DNA of 40,040 nt, from the NCBI GenBank assembly GCA_017559445.1, contig JAFYSJ010000002.1, forward strand, positions 100,087-140,126, given 5' to 3'. Every line of letters starts with the position of its first letter. Positions within the stretch are counted from its first letter, which is position 1. The notes under the pieces are model-generated. The model saw only the letters and a program-made list of their open reading frames with translations, was not told the DNA's origin and ran no database searches. The DNA is from Clostridia bacterium (lineage in GTDB: Bacteria; Bacillota; Clostridia; RGIG7378). Positions 1-7,247 of this stretch are shown here, piece by piece. Both the position numbers and the translations under genes were made by a program.

Positions 1-1
1 A

Positions 2-328
2 AGCAAATATACTCTAACTTTTCCTAAAGGATATAACACTCCTTCTTTAGAAAAAGAAAATGTAATTATAAAAAGATCTATTCTCGAAAATTACAACCTA
101 GGTATAACAGAAGTGCAATCTCCCAGCGGCAATTTAATTCGTATCTATGACCTAGAAAGATCTTTGTGTGATATTCTTCGAGGTAATAATAATGACATCC
201 AGATTGTTAATGCTGCAATGAAAAAATATGCAGCATCCAAGGATAAAGACATTTACAAGCTAATGAAATATGCTGAGCAACTACATGTTAAACCAAAGGT
301 GCTGCGATATATGGAGGTTTTATTATAA
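2..328 (+). CDS. abiEi: AbiEi-family antitoxin, C-terminal part (5' end outside window)
   Basis: The reading frame is open from the window edge to the TAA at 326-328, so the gene starts upstream and only about 108 C-terminal residues are visible. The visible part contains the DLERSLCDIL segment and a helical KKYAASKDKDIYKLMKYAE tail, typical of the C-terminal domain of AbiEi antitoxins. In this family the N-terminal winged helix represses the abiE promoter and the C-terminal domain neutralises the AbiEii toxin. The next gene is a clear AbiEii, which strongly supports the call. The N-terminal DNA-binding domain cannot be checked here. A GTG at 113 could start a 71-aa product, but the frame continues unbroken upstream with family-like sequence, so an internal start is unlikely. 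Confidence 0.8.
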   Translation, partial: SKYTLTFPKGYNTPSLEKENVIIKRSILENYNLGITEVQSPSGNLIRIYDLERSLCDILRGNNNDIQIVNAAMKKYAASKDKDIYKLMKYAEQLHVKPKVLRYMEVLL

Positions 329-342
329 TTACAAGAAATCCT

Positions 343-1074
343 ATGCAGCTCAAGGCTTTTATAAAGAAAAAAGCCTTCGAAAAACACGTTTCTCCACAAT
401 TAGTCATGCAAAACTACATGCTGGAAAGGCTGTTAGAAAGAATATCTGTTTCAAAATACAAAAATAATTTCATTTTTAAGGGTGGTTTCCTAATTGGTGC
501 TATTATCGGTTTAGATGCTAGAACAACAATGGATTTGGACGCAACCATCAAAGGAATTACTTTGTCGAAGGAGTCTATCAACTATATTTTTAAAGAAATT
601 TGTAAAATATCCTGCGATGATAATGTAACTTTTGAAATTCTAGGCATAAATGGCATTCGCGAAGACGACGATTATCCTGGAGTTAGAGTTTCTTTAAAGG
701 CCACTTTCTCTCCTATTAACGTACCCTTAACCGTTGATATTACAACTGGAGATGTTATCACCCCTAGGGAAATCAAAACCTCAATACCTATGCTGTTTGA
801 ACAGGGTGAAATAAATATATTCTCGTATAACATCGAAACTATTCTAGCTGAGAAAATAGAGACTATATTATCTCGAGGTATCACAAATACACGTCCTAGG
901 GACTTCTATGATGTACACATACTATATGTACTACGTGGATCAATTTGTAATACACACGTTTTAAAAAATGCACTGTATAGAACAGCAACAAAAAGAGGAA
1001 GTCAAAAAGTTTTGGATCACTATGCAGCAATTTTGAAGGATATCCAATACAGTGAATTCTTAAATAAATTGTAG
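343..1074 (+). CDS. abiEii: AbiEii nucleotidyltransferase toxin (type IV abortive infection)
   Basis: This 243-aa protein belongs to the AbiEii/AbiGii nucleotidyltransferase toxin family, bacteriostatic toxins that transfer nucleotides. The DNA polymerase beta-like fold is marked by FKGG at residues 45-48, Arg60 and the metal-binding DLD at 64-66. Further conserved blocks are AEKIET (169-174) and RPRDFYD (184-190). It lies just downstream of the antitoxin and is probably cotranscribed with it. The ATG at 343 lacks a close ribosome binding site. A good GGAGG (314-318) lies 9-10 nt before an in-frame ATT at 328, so the true start may be that rare codon, adding ITRNP to the N terminus. The likely role is phage defence or plasmid-type addiction. 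Codon use is A/T-rich compared with the pyr genes downstream, suggesting acquisition by transfer. Confidence 0.88.
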   Translation: MQLKAFIKKKAFEKHVSPQLVMQNYMLERLLERISVSKYKNNFIFKGGFLIGAIIGLDARTTMDLDATIKGITLSKESINYIFKEICKISCDDNVTFEILGINGIREDDDYPGVRVSLKATFSPINVPLTVDITTGDVITPREIKTSIPMLFEQGEINIFSYNIETILAEKIETILSRGITNTRPRDFYDVHILYVLRGSICNTHVLKNALYRTATKRGSQKVLDHYAAILKDIQYSEFLNKL

Positions 1075-1179
1075 ACGACTTATAGCCAAAAGTACGAATA
1101 CGCAAAAGATCTTTCTTTTGATACTGTTTGTACAACCTTAATTCAAATTTTAGATTTAATATCGAATGTTTGAACATCA

Positions 1180-1209
1180 AAAGGTCATTCTAAAACCAGA
1201 ATGACCTTT
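1180..1209 (+). terminator. Hairpin after abiEii, probable terminator
   Basis: A perfect 12-bp stem, AAAGGTCATTCT pairing with AGAATGACCTTT around the 6-nt loop AAAACC, lies about 105 bp after the abiEii stop. The T-tract is short in both directions, so termination strength is uncertain. Confidence 0.55.
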
Positions 1210-1221
1210 CATGTTCTTTGC

Positions 1222-1250
1222 TATAAAAAACGGTGCCGAAGCACCGTTTT
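1222..1250 (-). terminator. Rho-independent terminator of the NCS2 permease gene
   Basis: Read on the minus strand this is AAAACGGTGC, a TTCG tetraloop, GCACCG and then a run of T. It starts 12 nt after the permease stop codon. The UUCG tetraloop and T-tract make it a textbook intrinsic terminator. Confidence 0.9.
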
Positions 1251-1261
1251 GATTTATTAAA

Positions 1262-2674
1262 TTACATTGTTACCAAGCAGAAACGCAAGATGAACAAAAT
1301 AGCAATGATTGTAACAGCAATGTCTGTCTTCTTGTACTTACCAGAGAAGAGAGTGATTACTGTGTAAGCAATACATCCGATACCAATACCATTGGAGATG
1401 GAGTATGTCAAAGGCATCATGATCAAAGCAAGGAATGCAGGAACTGCAGAACGAACATCGTTCATATCAACCTTGGAGAAGCCCTTAAGCATAAGTACAC
1501 CAACGTAAATAAGAGCAGGAGCTGTAGCACATGCAGGAACCAACTTAGCCAAAGGAGCCAAGAACAAGCAGAGCAAGAAGCAAGCTGCTGTAACAACACT
1601 TGTCAAACCTGTGCGTCCGCCAGCACCAACACCAGCAGCAGACTCAACGAATGTTGTACATGTGGATGTACCCATAACTGCACCAGCAACTGTAGCAACA
1701 GAGTCACATGTCATGCACTTGTCAACGTCGATTGGGTCGCCATTCTCATCGAGAAGGTTAGCCTGAGAAGCTGTACCATAGAGAGTACCAATTGTGTCGA
1801 ACATATCTACCAAGCAGAATGTAACAACCAACATGATTGCGGAAACAACGCCACCGATAGCAGGACCAGTGAATGCATCCTTCCAAGCATCAACATGGAA
1901 TACGCCTGTAACACCGATTGCTGCGAAATCCTTGAATGCCTGGCCAACCTGGCTCATATCAAAGGAAGGAACTGTCCAAGTAGAAAGATAGTAAGCAACA
2001 GTAACTGTAACGATAGAAATCAATACAGAACCCTTAACCTTAAGCTTCTCAAGAACTGCAATAAGAACCAAACCGCCCAAAGCCAACAATGCTGGCAAGG
2101 AAGCTGTCATGAACTCACCATTAGCAATAGCACCGTGGAAGTCATTGAACTGAACCAATGTGTACTGGTTAGCCTGGATAATACCTACGTTCTGGAAACC
2201 GATGAAAGCGATGAACAAACCAATACCTGCAGGAATTGCCTTCTTCAAACAATCAGGCAAAGCTCTTGCAACCTTGGAACGCAAGCCAGTGATGGAGAAA
2301 ATCAAGAAAACAATACCAGAAACAAGGATAATAACAAGTCCTGCCTGATATCCCTTAACTACATCACCGCCTGAAATCAAAGCAGGCAAAATGAAGCTTA
2401 CAAAGAAGAATGAGTTAAGACCCATACCACAAGCCTGAGCGAAAGGCATCTTTGCATAGAAAGCCATCAACAATGTACCAATTACAGCTGCCAAAATAGA
2501 TGCAACATAAACAGCATTCCAAATCTGTCCAAGAGCACCATCTGTGGAGAAGCTTGTAATCTGGTTAGGGTTCGTAATGACGATGTAAGCCATTGCGAAG
2601 AAGGTTGTCAAGCCAGCGATAATCTCTGTCTTAACATTTGAACCACGTTCGGAAATTTTGAAAAATTTATCCAT
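1262..2674 (-). CDS. NCS2-family purine permease (AzgA/PbuG type)
   Basis: A 470-aa polytopic membrane protein of the AzgA-like branch of the NCS2 (nucleobase:cation symporter-2) family, which imports adenine, guanine or hypoxanthine. Family marks include the N-terminal ERGSNVKTEIIAGLTTFFAM, the substrate-binding helix QACGMGLNSFFF and TCTTFVESAAGVGAGGRTGL. The length fits full-length members and about 12-14 hydrophobic segments are evident. The ATG at 2674 follows AGGAGAG. The gene is monocistronic, with its own promoter-like sequence upstream and a UUCG terminator downstream. No purine riboswitch core was recognised in the leader. Exact substrate (guanine/hypoxanthine versus adenine) cannot be told from sequence alone. 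Confidence 0.93.
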   Translation of the reverse strand: MDKFFKISERGSNVKTEIIAGLTTFFAMAYIVITNPNQITSFSTDGALGQIWNAVYVASILAAVIGTLLMAFYAKMPFAQACGMGLNSFFFVSFILPALISGGDVVKGYQAGLVIILVSGIVFLIFSITGLRSKVARALPDCLKKAIPAGIGLFIAFIGFQNVGIIQANQYTLVQFNDFHGAIANGEFMTASLPALLALGGLVLIAVLEKLKVKGSVLISIVTVTVAYYLSTWTVPSFDMSQVGQAFKDFAAIGVTGVFHVDAWKDAFTGPAIGGVVSAIMLVVTFCLVDMFDTIGTLYGTASQANLLDENGDPIDVDKCMTCDSVATVAGAVMGTSTCTTFVESAAGVGAGGRTGLTSVVTAACFLLCLFLAPLAKLVPACATAPALIYVGVLMLKGFSKVDMNDVRSAVPAFLALIMMPLTYSISNGIGIGCIAYTVITLFSGKYKKTDIAVTIIAILFILRFCLVTM

Positions 2675-2780
2675 AACCGTTCTCTCCTGTTAGAAATTTT
2701 ATTGTCTTGTTATAAAAACAAATACACTAAAATTTTAATCTTTCTGTGAACAGAAAACAAGAGCAAACCACACTTTTTTA

Positions 2781-2809
2781 TACATAAATGTAATATTCTG
2801 TTGATTCAA
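2781..2809 (-). promoter_or_regulatory. Candidate sigma-A promoter for the NCS2 permease
   Basis: On the minus strand TTGAAT (2809-2804) and TATGTA (2786-2781) are separated by exactly 17 bp, about 110 bp before the permease start. The hexamers are imperfect and there is no independent support. Confidence 0.4.
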
Positions 2810-2814
2810 AGCAA

Positions 2815-2855
2815 ACAAAAAAGCACAGCGTCCATTATTGTAGACAACTGTGCTT
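2815..2855 (-). terminator. Terminator at the end of the pyr operon
   Basis: On the minus strand AAGCACAG pairs with CTGTGCTT, with an inner GTC/GAC pairing, and is followed by TTTTTTG. It lies downstream of pyrB and beyond the repeat array, in the right orientation to end the pyr transcript, so the array would be part of the mRNA 3' end. Confidence 0.7.
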
Positions 2856-2873
2856 GTATTTGTTTAACATTAA

Positions 2874-3141
2874 CTAGCAAGCTCCGCTTGCGGCTCACTA
2901 GCCGAAGGCGACCTACTAGCGCGATAGCGCGTATACTAGCAAGCTCCGCTTGCGGCTCACTAGCGAATGCAATGAGCGATTACTAGCGCAGCGGTTCACT
3001 AGCCGAAGGCGGTTCACTAGCCAAGGGCGGCTCACTAGAGTGCAACGCACTCGAATCACTAGCCGAAGGCGAATCACTAGGCGCAGCCGGATCGTTAGAA
3101 CCGCAGGTCTGGAACACTAGCACCGCTAGGTGCGGAAATCA
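2874..3141 (+). repeat. Mosaic CTAG mini-hairpin repeat array A (about 13 units)
   Basis: About 13 units of 16-25 bp, each beginning with CTAG (once TTAG), holding a short inverted repeat and ending in CGG or CGA plus 3-4 bases such as CTCA, TTCA or ATCA. Examples of cores are CAAGC-TCC-GCTTG (twice), GCC-GAA-GGC (several), GAGTGC-AAC-GCACTC, GGC-GCA-GCC and GCACC-GCTA-GGTGC. The last unit runs into the pyrB stop codon: its terminal TCA is the TGA at 3141-3139. This fills most of the 464-bp gap between pyrB and the permease. No open frame with coding character exists here. Confidence 0.9.
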
Positions 3142-4245
3142 TTCTGGCTTTCTATCGCAGTAGATACATCTGTATCCGTTCTCTGTCTTAAAGAATGCCT
3201 GTGGCAACTCCTGCTCTACACTTGTGATGCAACGACCACTTGCGCAGTGGAATCCATGCTCCTTAGCATTTACAACAGCCTCTTCGTATCTAGCAACATC
3301 GTCGCCGATTACGTCTGAATCTGCAACCTCAGGTGCCAAACCAAGCAATGTGAGAATCAATGCCATACGGATGAACTTACCATTAAGTACCTGCTGGAAG
3401 TAGCAAGCTCTAGGATCCTTGTCTACTGCAACAGAGATTTCGTTAACTCTTGGCAATGGATGCATGATAATCATGTCAGCCTTTGCGTGAGCAAGCTTAT
3501 CTGTGTTAAGGATGTAGCTATCCTTAAGACGGTTGTACTGCTCTACGTCAGCGAATCTCTCCTGCTGTACGCGTGTCATGTACAATACGTCAAGCTCTGG
3601 CAATACTTCCTCAAGAGAAGTTGTCTCAACATATGGAACTCCAGCCTCATCGAGCTCCTTGCGAAGACCAACTGGCATGCGAAGCTCATCTGGTGCAATA
3701 AACACAAACTTTACACCCTCGTAACGAGACATAGCAGACACAAGGGAATGTACTGTACGGCCATACTTAAGGTCTCCACAGCAACCAACAACCATGTTGT
3801 TAAGTCTGCCCTTCTGGCGAGAAATTGTGAGAAGGTCTGTCAAAGTCTGTGTTGGGTGGTTGTGACCACCGTCACCTGCGTTAATTACAGGAATGCTTGC
3901 ATTGAGAGATGCAACCATGGGAGCACCCTCCTTGGGATGTCTCATGGCAATAATGTCTGCAAAGCAAGAAATTACCTGCGCTGTATCTGCAACGCTCTCG
4001 CCCTTAGATGCGGAACTGCTGCTGGCAGAGCTGAAACCGATTACGTTTCCGCCGAGCTCCATCATAGCAGACTCAAAGCTAAGTCTTGTTCTTGTGGAAG
4101 GCTCAAAGAAAAGTGTAGCCAACTTTTTGCCGTGGCATGCAGATGCATATCTTTCGCCGTGGGCAATAATATCCTTTGCCAAGCTAATAAGTCTATCTAC
4201 CTCAGCAATGGAAAAATCTCTAATATCAATCAGATTCTTTTTCAT
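3139..4245 (-). CDS. pyrB: Aspartate carbamoyltransferase with fused PyrI-like zinc tail
   Basis: Catalyses condensation of carbamoyl phosphate with aspartate, the first committed step of pyrimidine synthesis. The catalytic core (about residues 1-303) has the carbamoyl-phosphate loop FFEPSTRTRLSFE (47-59) and MHPLPRVNEI near its end. At 368 aa the protein is about 60 residues longer than ordinary PyrB. The extra tail has Cys334-x4-Cys339-x20-Cys360-x2-Cys363, and the CITSVEQELPQAF and YRCIYC segments resemble the zinc domain of the regulatory chain PyrI. The nucleotide-binding domain of PyrI is absent, so the tail may mediate assembly rather than CTP/ATP control (inference). It is the last gene of the operon, 15 bp after pyrE, and no separate pyrI is visible in the window. 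The stop codon overlaps the repeat array. Confidence 0.95.
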   Translation of the reverse strand: MKKNLIDIRDFSIAEVDRLISLAKDIIAHGERYASACHGKKLATLFFEPSTRTRLSFESAMMELGGNVIGFSSASSSSASKGESVADTAQVISCFADIIAMRHPKEGAPMVASLNASIPVINAGDGGHNHPTQTLTDLLTISRQKGRLNNMVVGCCGDLKYGRTVHSLVSAMSRYEGVKFVFIAPDELRMPVGLRKELDEAGVPYVETTSLEEVLPELDVLYMTRVQQERFADVEQYNRLKDSYILNTDKLAHAKADMIIMHPLPRVNEISVAVDKDPRACYFQQVLNGKFIRMALILTLLGLAPEVADSDVIGDDVARYEEAVVNAKEHGFHCASGRCITSVEQELPQAFFKTENGYRCIYCDRKPE

Positions 4246-4260
4246 AAAAATTCTCCGGAA

Positions 4261-4890
4261 TTAGTCTCTCCAGCTCTCATCTGCAGGGTTGGATCTGAAC
4301 TTAAGAAGTCTAGCTCTATCCTCTGGCTTAATGTAACCCTCTTCTACAGCTACCTCTGCAACTACGTCAAGATTTGTCAAGCTGATGTTCTTAACATTTG
4401 CATTTGCAAGACGGTCAAGACCCTTCTGCATGCCGTATGTGAAGATGCTAACTACGCCGAGAACGTCTGCGCCAGCTGCTCTAAGAACCTCAACTACCTC
4501 GATAACGCTACCGCCTGTGGAAATAAGGTCCTCAACAACTACAACCTTCTGACCTGGGAGAAGCTTACCCTCGATCTGGTTCTGACGGCCGTGGTCCTTA
4601 GCACCGCTTCTTACGTATCCCATTGGGAGCTCCATAAGGTGACCAACGATAGCTGCGTGAGCAATACCTGCTGTGGATGTTCCCATGAGAACCTCAACAT
4701 CAGGATAATTCTCTCTAATGAGCTGAGCGAGGCCCTGCTCTACATCAAGTCTAACCTGATGGTCAGAAAGTGTAAGTCTGTTGTCGCAGTAAATAGGGCT
4801 CTTGATGCCGGATGCCCATGTGAATGGCTCGTCAGGTCTCAAGAAAACTGCCTTAATCTTAAGTAAATCCTTAGCAATAACTGTCTTCAT
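4261..4890 (-). CDS. pyrE: Orotate phosphoribosyltransferase
   Basis: A 209-aa type I phosphoribosyltransferase that joins orotate to PRPP to give OMP. The PRPP-binding loop VVVVEDLISTGGS is at residues 116-128, and the mobile catalytic loop with K98-D-H-G-R102 is present. The length is normal for the family. It sits between pyrF (15-bp gap) and pyrB (15-bp gap) in the pyr operon and works directly upstream of PyrF, the next enzyme in the pathway. The ATG at 4890 follows an AGGAG-type site in the intergenic AAGGAGAT. Expression is expected to follow the operon-level PyrR attenuator. Confidence 0.96.
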   Translation of the reverse strand: MKTVIAKDLLKIKAVFLRPDEPFTWASGIKSPIYCDNRLTLSDHQVRLDVEQGLAQLIRENYPDVEVLMGTSTAGIAHAAIVGHLMELPMGYVRSGAKDHGRQNQIEGKLLPGQKVVVVEDLISTGGSVIEVVEVLRAAGADVLGVVSIFTYGMQKGLDRLANANVKNISLTNLDVVAEVAVEEGYIKPEDRARLLKFRSNPADESWRD

Positions 4891-4905
4891 CTTAAATCTC
4901 CTTAA

Positions 4906-5604
4906 TTATCCGATAAACTCGTCACAGCATCTCTTCCATGCTGCTACTGGATCCTCTGCTCTAGTGATAGGACGGCCTACTACGATGTAGTCAGAACCAA
5001 TTTCCTTAGCCTTTGCAGGTGTTGTAATACGTACCTGGTCGCCAACATCGCCATCTGCAAATCTAACACCAGGAGTAATTGTCAAGAACTCCTTGCCACA
5101 TCTGTCATGGATAATGCCTGCCTCCAATGGAGAACATACAACGCCATCCAAACCTGCTTCCTTGGTGTTCTCTGCATACTTGAGAACTGTGTTTGGCAAT
5201 GTCTCGCTAATAAGGAGCTCATCTCTCATACGCTCCTCGCTTGTAGAAGTGAGCTGTGTAACTGCGATAACCAATGGACGTGTGCCATCTGGACGAGTTA
5301 CGCCCTCAACTGCTGCCTCCATCATAGCCTTTGTACCAGCTGCGTGAAGGTTTACGATATCTGCGCCAAGGTCAGAGAGAACCTTCATTGCGCTCTTAAC
5401 TGTGTTTGGAATATCGTGCAACTTAAGGTCAAGGAAAACCTTATGGCCTCTAGCCTTGAGCTCCTTAACGATGTCTGGACCTGTTGCATAATAAAGCTCC
5501 ATGCCAATCTTCAAGAAAGGCTTCTCGTCACCGAACTTATCCAAAAAGTTCATTACATCCTGTCTGCTAGGAAAATCGCAGGCGATAATTACGTCCTTGC
5601 CCAT
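4906..5604 (-). CDS. pyrF: Orotidine 5'-phosphate decarboxylase
   Basis: A 232-aa TIM-barrel enzyme that decarboxylates OMP to UMP, the last step of the pathway. The catalytic signature [11 protein letters not shown] starts at residue 59 and contains the Asp-Lys-Asp charge network (D59, K61, D64). The C-terminal phosphate-binding segment TPGVRF and the [13 protein letters not shown] block are also present. Its ATG overlaps the pyrD stop codon by one base (TAATG), implying translational coupling. The length and motifs match the short bacterial PyrF group. Confidence 0.96.
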   Translation of the reverse strand: MGKDVIIACDFPSRQDVMNFLDKFGDEKPFLKIGMELYYATGPDIVKELKARGHKVFLDLKLHDIPNTVKSAMKVLSDLGADIVNLHAAGTKAMMEAAVEGVTRPDGTRPLVIAVTQLTSTSEERMRDELLISETLPNTVLKYAENTKEAGLDGVVCSPLEAGIIHDRCGKEFLTITPGVRFADGDVGDQVRITTPAKAKEIGSDYIVVGRPITRAEDPVAAWKRCCDEFIG

Positions 5605-6515
5605 TAGTGCGCACCTCCAATAATATCTGTTAATTTTGTAATTCCGTATTTTGCCATTTCTGCAGGGAGAGCTTCTACAATATCTCTACATGCATATGGA
5701 TTAATCAAGTTTGCTGCGCCAACCTGTACTGCTGTTGCACCAGCCATCATCATCTCGAGAACGTCTGCTGCTGTGGATACGCCGCCGCAACCAATAATCG
5801 GCACCTTAACCTTGTCGTATACCTGGTAAATCATTCTAACCGCTACTGGGAATACTGCAGGTCCTGAGAAACCACCCATTTTGTTAGCCACAACAGGCTT
5901 ACCTGTCTTAAGGTTGATTCTCATGCCCATCAAAGTGTTGATCAAACAAATGCCGTCTGCACCTGCATCCTCACATGCCTTAGCAATGGATGCGATATCT
6001 GTTACGTTGGGGCTCAGTTTAATATAAACTGGCTTATCTGTTGCCTTTTTAACAGCTGCAGTAACTGCTGCTGCAGACTCGCAAGATGTACCAAGTGCCA
6101 TGCCTCCGTTGTGTACGTTGGGGCAACTAATATTTACCTCAAAAATACCAATCTGGTCCTGGCTACTTAGTCTGCTAACTGTGTGAACGTACTCGTCAAT
6201 AGAGAAGCCACTTACGTTAGCAATAACTTTTTTGTCAAATACCTTTGCAAGCTTAGGAAGCTCCTTAGAAATAACTGCCTCTACACCAGGATTCTGCAAA
6301 CCTACAGAGTTGATGATGCCGTTGGGGCACTCTGCAATTCTTGGCGTTGGGTTGCCAAAACGAGGATCCTTAGTTGTTCCCTTAAAGGAGAATGTACCAA
6401 GGCAGTTAATGTCGTAAATCTCTGCGAACTCGTAGCCGTATCCAAAAGTACCGCTAGCAGGGATAATGGGGTTATCTAGCTCCCAGCCAGATAAATTAAC
6501 TCTGGTATCTACCAT
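5604..6515 (-). CDS. pyrD: Dihydroorotate dehydrogenase, type 1B catalytic subunit
   Basis: A 303-aa FMN-dependent subunit that oxidises dihydroorotate to orotate. The class 1 active-site cysteine is C131 in NISCPNV, and FMN-binding glycines are seen in [21 protein letters not shown]. It is the 1B (NAD-linked) type because the pyrK electron-transfer gene precedes it and overlaps it by 7 bp. The ATG at 6515 is preceded by GGAGG at 7-bp spacing inside the end of pyrK. The enzyme acts in the cytoplasm as a PyrD2-PyrK2 heterotetramer. Confidence 0.96.
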   Translation of the reverse strand: MVDTRVNLSGWELDNPIIPASGTFGYGYEFAEIYDINCLGTFSFKGTTKDPRFGNPTPRIAECPNGIINSVGLQNPGVEAVISKELPKLAKVFDKKVIANVSGFSIDEYVHTVSRLSSQDQIGIFEVNISCPNVHNGGMALGTSCESAAAVTAAVKKATDKPVYIKLSPNVTDIASIAKACEDAGADGICLINTLMGMRINLKTGKPVVANKMGGFSGPAVFPVAVRMIYQVYDKVKVPIIGCGGVSTAADVLEMMMAGATAVQVGAANLINPYACRDIVEALPAEMAKYGITKLTDIIGGAH

Positions 6516-7240
6516 ATGATTTCCTCCCTATCCATAACGGGTCCCTCTTTGCAAACTCTCTTTGGGCCATTCTTTGTCTCCATGGAGCATCCCATACATG
6601 CGCCAAAACCGCATCCCATACGCTGCTCGAAACTGTACTGACCATCTGTAGTTGCAACTGCCTCAATTGCTCTAAACATAGGCATTGGGCCACATGTGTA
6701 GAAGAAACTGTAATCCAAAGTCTTGAGAACATCTATTACAAAGCCCTTTGTACCTACGGAGCCGTCTACTGTTGTTACATATACCTTTGCGCCAATTTCC
6801 TCGAACTCCTTTGCATAGAAGATCTCAGAAGCGTTATTAAAGCCCAAGATAACTGTAACTTCCTTGCCTGCCTTAATGAGCTGCTTTGCAAGGTAGTACA
6901 TAGGAGGCACGCCTACGCCACCGCCAATGAGAACTGGCTTGTCTCCGCTTCGGGAAAGGTCATAACCATTGCCCAAACCTGTCAAAACATCAAGCTGCTG
7001 GCCTGCTGTCATGTTGGACATAGCGTCTGTACCTGTACCAACAACCTTGTAAATAAAGGTCATTGTCTTGTCATCCATATCGCAAAGGGAGATAGGTCTA
7101 CGAAGGTAGAGGCCAGGAATGCTGATATCAGCAAACTGACCTGGTGTTGTAAATCCTGATGTATCTCCCTCCAGCACCATGCGGTATACGCTAGGTGCCA
7201 GAAGTTCGTTGCTTACAATTGTAAATAATCCCTGTTTCAT
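6509..7240 (-). CDS. pyrK: Dihydroorotate dehydrogenase electron-transfer subunit
   Basis: A 243-aa iron-sulfur flavoprotein that passes electrons from PyrD to NAD+. The FAD-binding motif RRPISL is at 47-52 and the NAD-binding glycine loop GGGVGVPPMYYLAK starts at 106. Four cysteines that ligate the [2Fe-2S] cluster are C210, C215, C218 and C230. It overlaps pyrD by 7 bp and begins 7 bp after carB. All cofactor motifs look intact, so the complex should be functional. Confidence 0.95.
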   Translation of the reverse strand: MKQGLFTIVSNELLAPSVYRMVLEGDTSGFTTPGQFADISIPGLYLRRPISLCDMDDKTMTFIYKVVGTGTDAMSNMTAGQQLDVLTGLGNGYDLSRSGDKPVLIGGGVGVPPMYYLAKQLIKAGKEVTVILGFNNASEIFYAKEFEEIGAKVYVTTVDGSVGTKGFVIDVLKTLDYSFFYTCGPMPMFRAIEAVATTDGQYSFEQRMGCGFGACMGCSMETKNGPKRVCKEGPVMDREEIIW

Positions 7241-7247
7241 TTTTTCC

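Noticed and set aside
2675-2820. Purine riboswitch before the NCS2 permease
   Set aside because: The conserved aptamer core was looked for on the minus strand and not found; only a promoter-like pair and a small TTCTGT/ACAGAA hairpin are present.
2874-3141. CRISPR array
   Set aside because: Units are not separated by unique spacers of constant length, the repeat core itself varies, and no cas genes are present.
3460-4866. A 468-codon plus-strand open frame opposite pyrB and pyrE
   Set aside because: Same mirror-frame effect; it spans the gap between two real genes and shows no protein-like composition.
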